Source: MVYY01 sp035369865 (GTDB lineage Bacteria > Bacteroidota > Bacteroidia > Bacteroidales > Paludibacteraceae). Taken from it: a stretch of 6,267 nt of DNA. A program made the position numbers and the translations under genes. Numbering within the stretch: the first letter of the stretch is position 1; every line of letters starts with the position of its first letter. The notes beneath the pieces are model-generated. The model was not told where the DNA came from. It ran no database searches and saw nothing but the letters and a program-made list of their open reading frames with translations. Shown piece after piece: positions 4,802 through 6,267 of this stretch. The stretch is taken from positions 1-6,267 of the forward strand of contig DAOOVG010000095.1 in assembly GCA_035369865.1 (NCBI GenBank), written 5' to 3'.

Positions 4802-6267
4802 ATGCAATTAAAAATATATTTTCCTTTTATACTTTTCATTTTTTCTTTTTCATTTCTGACAGCTCAAATCAATGATTCTCTTTTCATTAAATCACTTACT
4901 GATACCATTAACTTAACTGTTGATACTACTCAAGTGCCAGAAATAGAATATTCTAATTACAGCCAAAAATATCAAATTGCAAAAATAACCGTTACAGGAG
5001 CTGAAAACTATGAAGATTTTGTCTTGATCGGATATTCAGGTTTATCAGTAGGTGATACCATTAGTATTCCAGGAGAAGAAATTACGAATGCAGTAAAACG
5101 TTTTTGGAAACAAGGATTATTCTCTGATGTAAAAATTTATGCTACTAAAATCGAAGATGGAAAAGTATGGCTAAATATTGATTTGAAACCTCAACCACGA
5201 ATTTCTAAAATTAACTATCAAGGGCTAAAAAAAGGAGAAATCGAAGATTTAGTGAAAAAATTGAATCTATCCGAAGGAAATCAAATCACTCCTAATATTA
5301 TTGACAGGATCAAAACAATCACCAAAAATTATTTAGAAGAAAAAGGTTTCCTTAATTCAGAAGTAAATGTTTACACACATGATGATCCCGAAAAGCCAGG
5401 ATATGTAACGGTAGATATTGAGGTGGACAAAAAAATAAAAATTGGTGTTCATAAAATTTATGTTACTGGAAATAAAGCTTTAACACATGCTCAAGTGGAC
5501 AAAGCCATGAAGAAAACCAATGAAAAACACATCAGAAATTTATTTCGATCTAAAAAATTTGTTCGTGAGGAATATGAAAAAGATAAAATTGCCTTAATTG
5601 AAAAATACAATGAAATTGGTTATCGTGATGCTTATATTGTAGCGGATAGTGTGGTACCCTTCAATGAAAAGAGCGTTGACATTTATATCACTGTAAATGA
5701 AGGGGAAAAATATTATTTTAGAGATATAAAATGGATTGGGAATACCGTTTATCCTTACGAGCTATTAAGTGCTCAATTGAAAATTAACAAAGGTGATGTT
5801 TATAATTATAAATATTTAATGGATCGCTTACAAAATGATGATGATGCCATTAGCAAGTTTTATCAAAATAATGGTTATCTTTTCTTCAACATAGAACCAG
5901 TAGAAGTACAAATTGACAATGATTCAATCGATCTTGAAATCCATATTTACGAAGGAAAACAAGCTACAATTAATGAAGTAGGTATAAAAGGCAATACTCG
6001 AGTTTATGAACATGTTATTCGTAGAGAATTACGAACCAAGCCAGGAGAATTATATAGCCAAGATGATATAATTCGTTCCTTGCGTGAATTAGCACAAATG
6101 GGACATTTTGATCAAGAAAAAATGAATCAGGCAATTGATATTCAGCCCGATCCAGAAAATGGAACAGTAGATATTAATTATGTTTTAGAAAGTAAAGGTA
6201 GTGATCAAATCGAATTTTCTGCTGGATGGGGAGCTACTGGCGTGGTGGGAAGTATTGGATTAAAATT
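4802..6267 (+). CDS. bamA: Outer membrane protein assembly factor BamA, N-terminal part (cut at right window edge)
   Basis: BamA is the core of the machine that folds beta-barrel proteins into the outer membrane. This frame is too long for its open end to be seen: 488 residues are read from the ATG at 4802 without a stop to the window edge. Residues 1-21 are a signal peptide (hydrophobic Phe/Ile-rich core, cut LTA|Q). A Ser/Thr/Asp-rich linker of about 35 residues follows. Then come five POTRA-like repeats at about 58-130, 131-210, 214-300, 303-385 and 386-464. Each has the beta-alpha-alpha-beta-beta pattern, with typical openings such as KITVTGA (61-67), KIYVTGN (218-224) and EVGIKGN (392-398), and helix-end motifs LFSDV (106-110) and KGFLNSEV (181-188). 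The barrel begins near 468 (QIEFSAGWGATG) and is mostly missing. The gene starts 30 bp after uppS with no convincing terminator between, consistent with one envelope operon. No Shine-Dalgarno sequence is visible. Five POTRA repeats and the neighbours argue against the shorter relatives TamA or FhaC/TpsB. Confidence 0.95.
   Translation, partial: MQLKIYFPFILFIFSFSFLTAQINDSLFIKSLTDTINLTVDTTQVPEIEYSNYSQKYQIAKITVTGAENYEDFVLIGYSGLSVGDTISIPGEEITNAVKRFWKQGLFSDVKIYATKIEDGKVWLNIDLKPQPRISKINYQGLKKGEIEDLVKKLNLSEGNQITPNIIDRIKTITKNYLEEKGFLNSEVNVYTHDDPEKPGYVTVDIEVDKKIKIGVHKIYVTGNKALTHAQVDKAMKKTNEKHIRNLFRSKKFVREEYEKDKIALIEKYNEIGYRDAYIVADSVVPFNEKSVDIYITVNEGEKYYFRDIKWIGNTVYPYELLSAQLKINKGDVYNYKYLMDRLQNDDDAISKFYQNNGYLFFNIEPVEVQIDNDSIDLEIHIYEGKQATINEVGIKGNTRVYEHVIRRELRTKPGELYSQDDIIRSLRELAQMGHFDQEKMNQAIDIQPDPENGTVDINYVLESKGSDQIEFSAGWGATGVVGSIGLK

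Noticed and set aside
1..6267. A mobile element, CRISPR array, toxin-antitoxin, defence or otherwise undescribed gene system
   Set aside because: All coding capacity is accounted for by five recognisable chromosomal genes, and no direct-repeat arrays, transposase motifs, tRNA or integration-site features were seen.

Overview
The window looks like an ordinary chromosomal stretch from an AT-rich member of the Bacteroidota. The evidence is: gene starts without Shine-Dalgarno sequences and with A/T-rich leaders; promoter-like TAnnTTTG boxes; signal peptides whose predicted mature proteins begin with Gln; and the gene order DUF6089-type barrel protein, isoprenyl transferase, BamA, which is familiar from this phylum. 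I cannot place it below phylum level.

Layout. Positions 1-989 (minus strand) hold the N-terminal 329 residues of an FtsH-type membrane AAA+ protease; the rest lies beyond the left edge. A 258-bp gap follows, with a candidate terminator and a candidate ftsH promoter. Positions 1248-2912 (minus strand) hold a complete long-form diphosphate-dependent phosphofructokinase. Positions 2913-3319 are a 407-bp, very AT-rich divergent intergenic region with no convincing gene. It carries promoter-like boxes on both strands and several perfect or near-perfect inverted repeats. On the plus strand come a 229-residue exported beta-barrel-like protein (3320-4009), the undecaprenyl diphosphate synthase gene uppS (4034-4771) and the first 488 residues of BamA (4802 to the right edge). 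These three are separated by only 24 and 30 bp and probably form one operon.

Function. The plus-strand cluster is about building the cell envelope. UppS makes the C55 lipid carrier for peptidoglycan and surface polysaccharide, BamA inserts beta-barrel proteins into the outer membrane, and the DUF6089-like protein is itself probably an outer-membrane barrel of unknown role. The minus-strand genes serve central carbon flux (reversible PPi-linked phosphofructokinase) and membrane protein quality control (FtsH). I found no mobile element, CRISPR array, RNA gene, defence system or clearly novel system. The most interesting material is the regulatory architecture of the divergent intergenic region and the somewhat divergent FtsH in an unusual neighbourhood.
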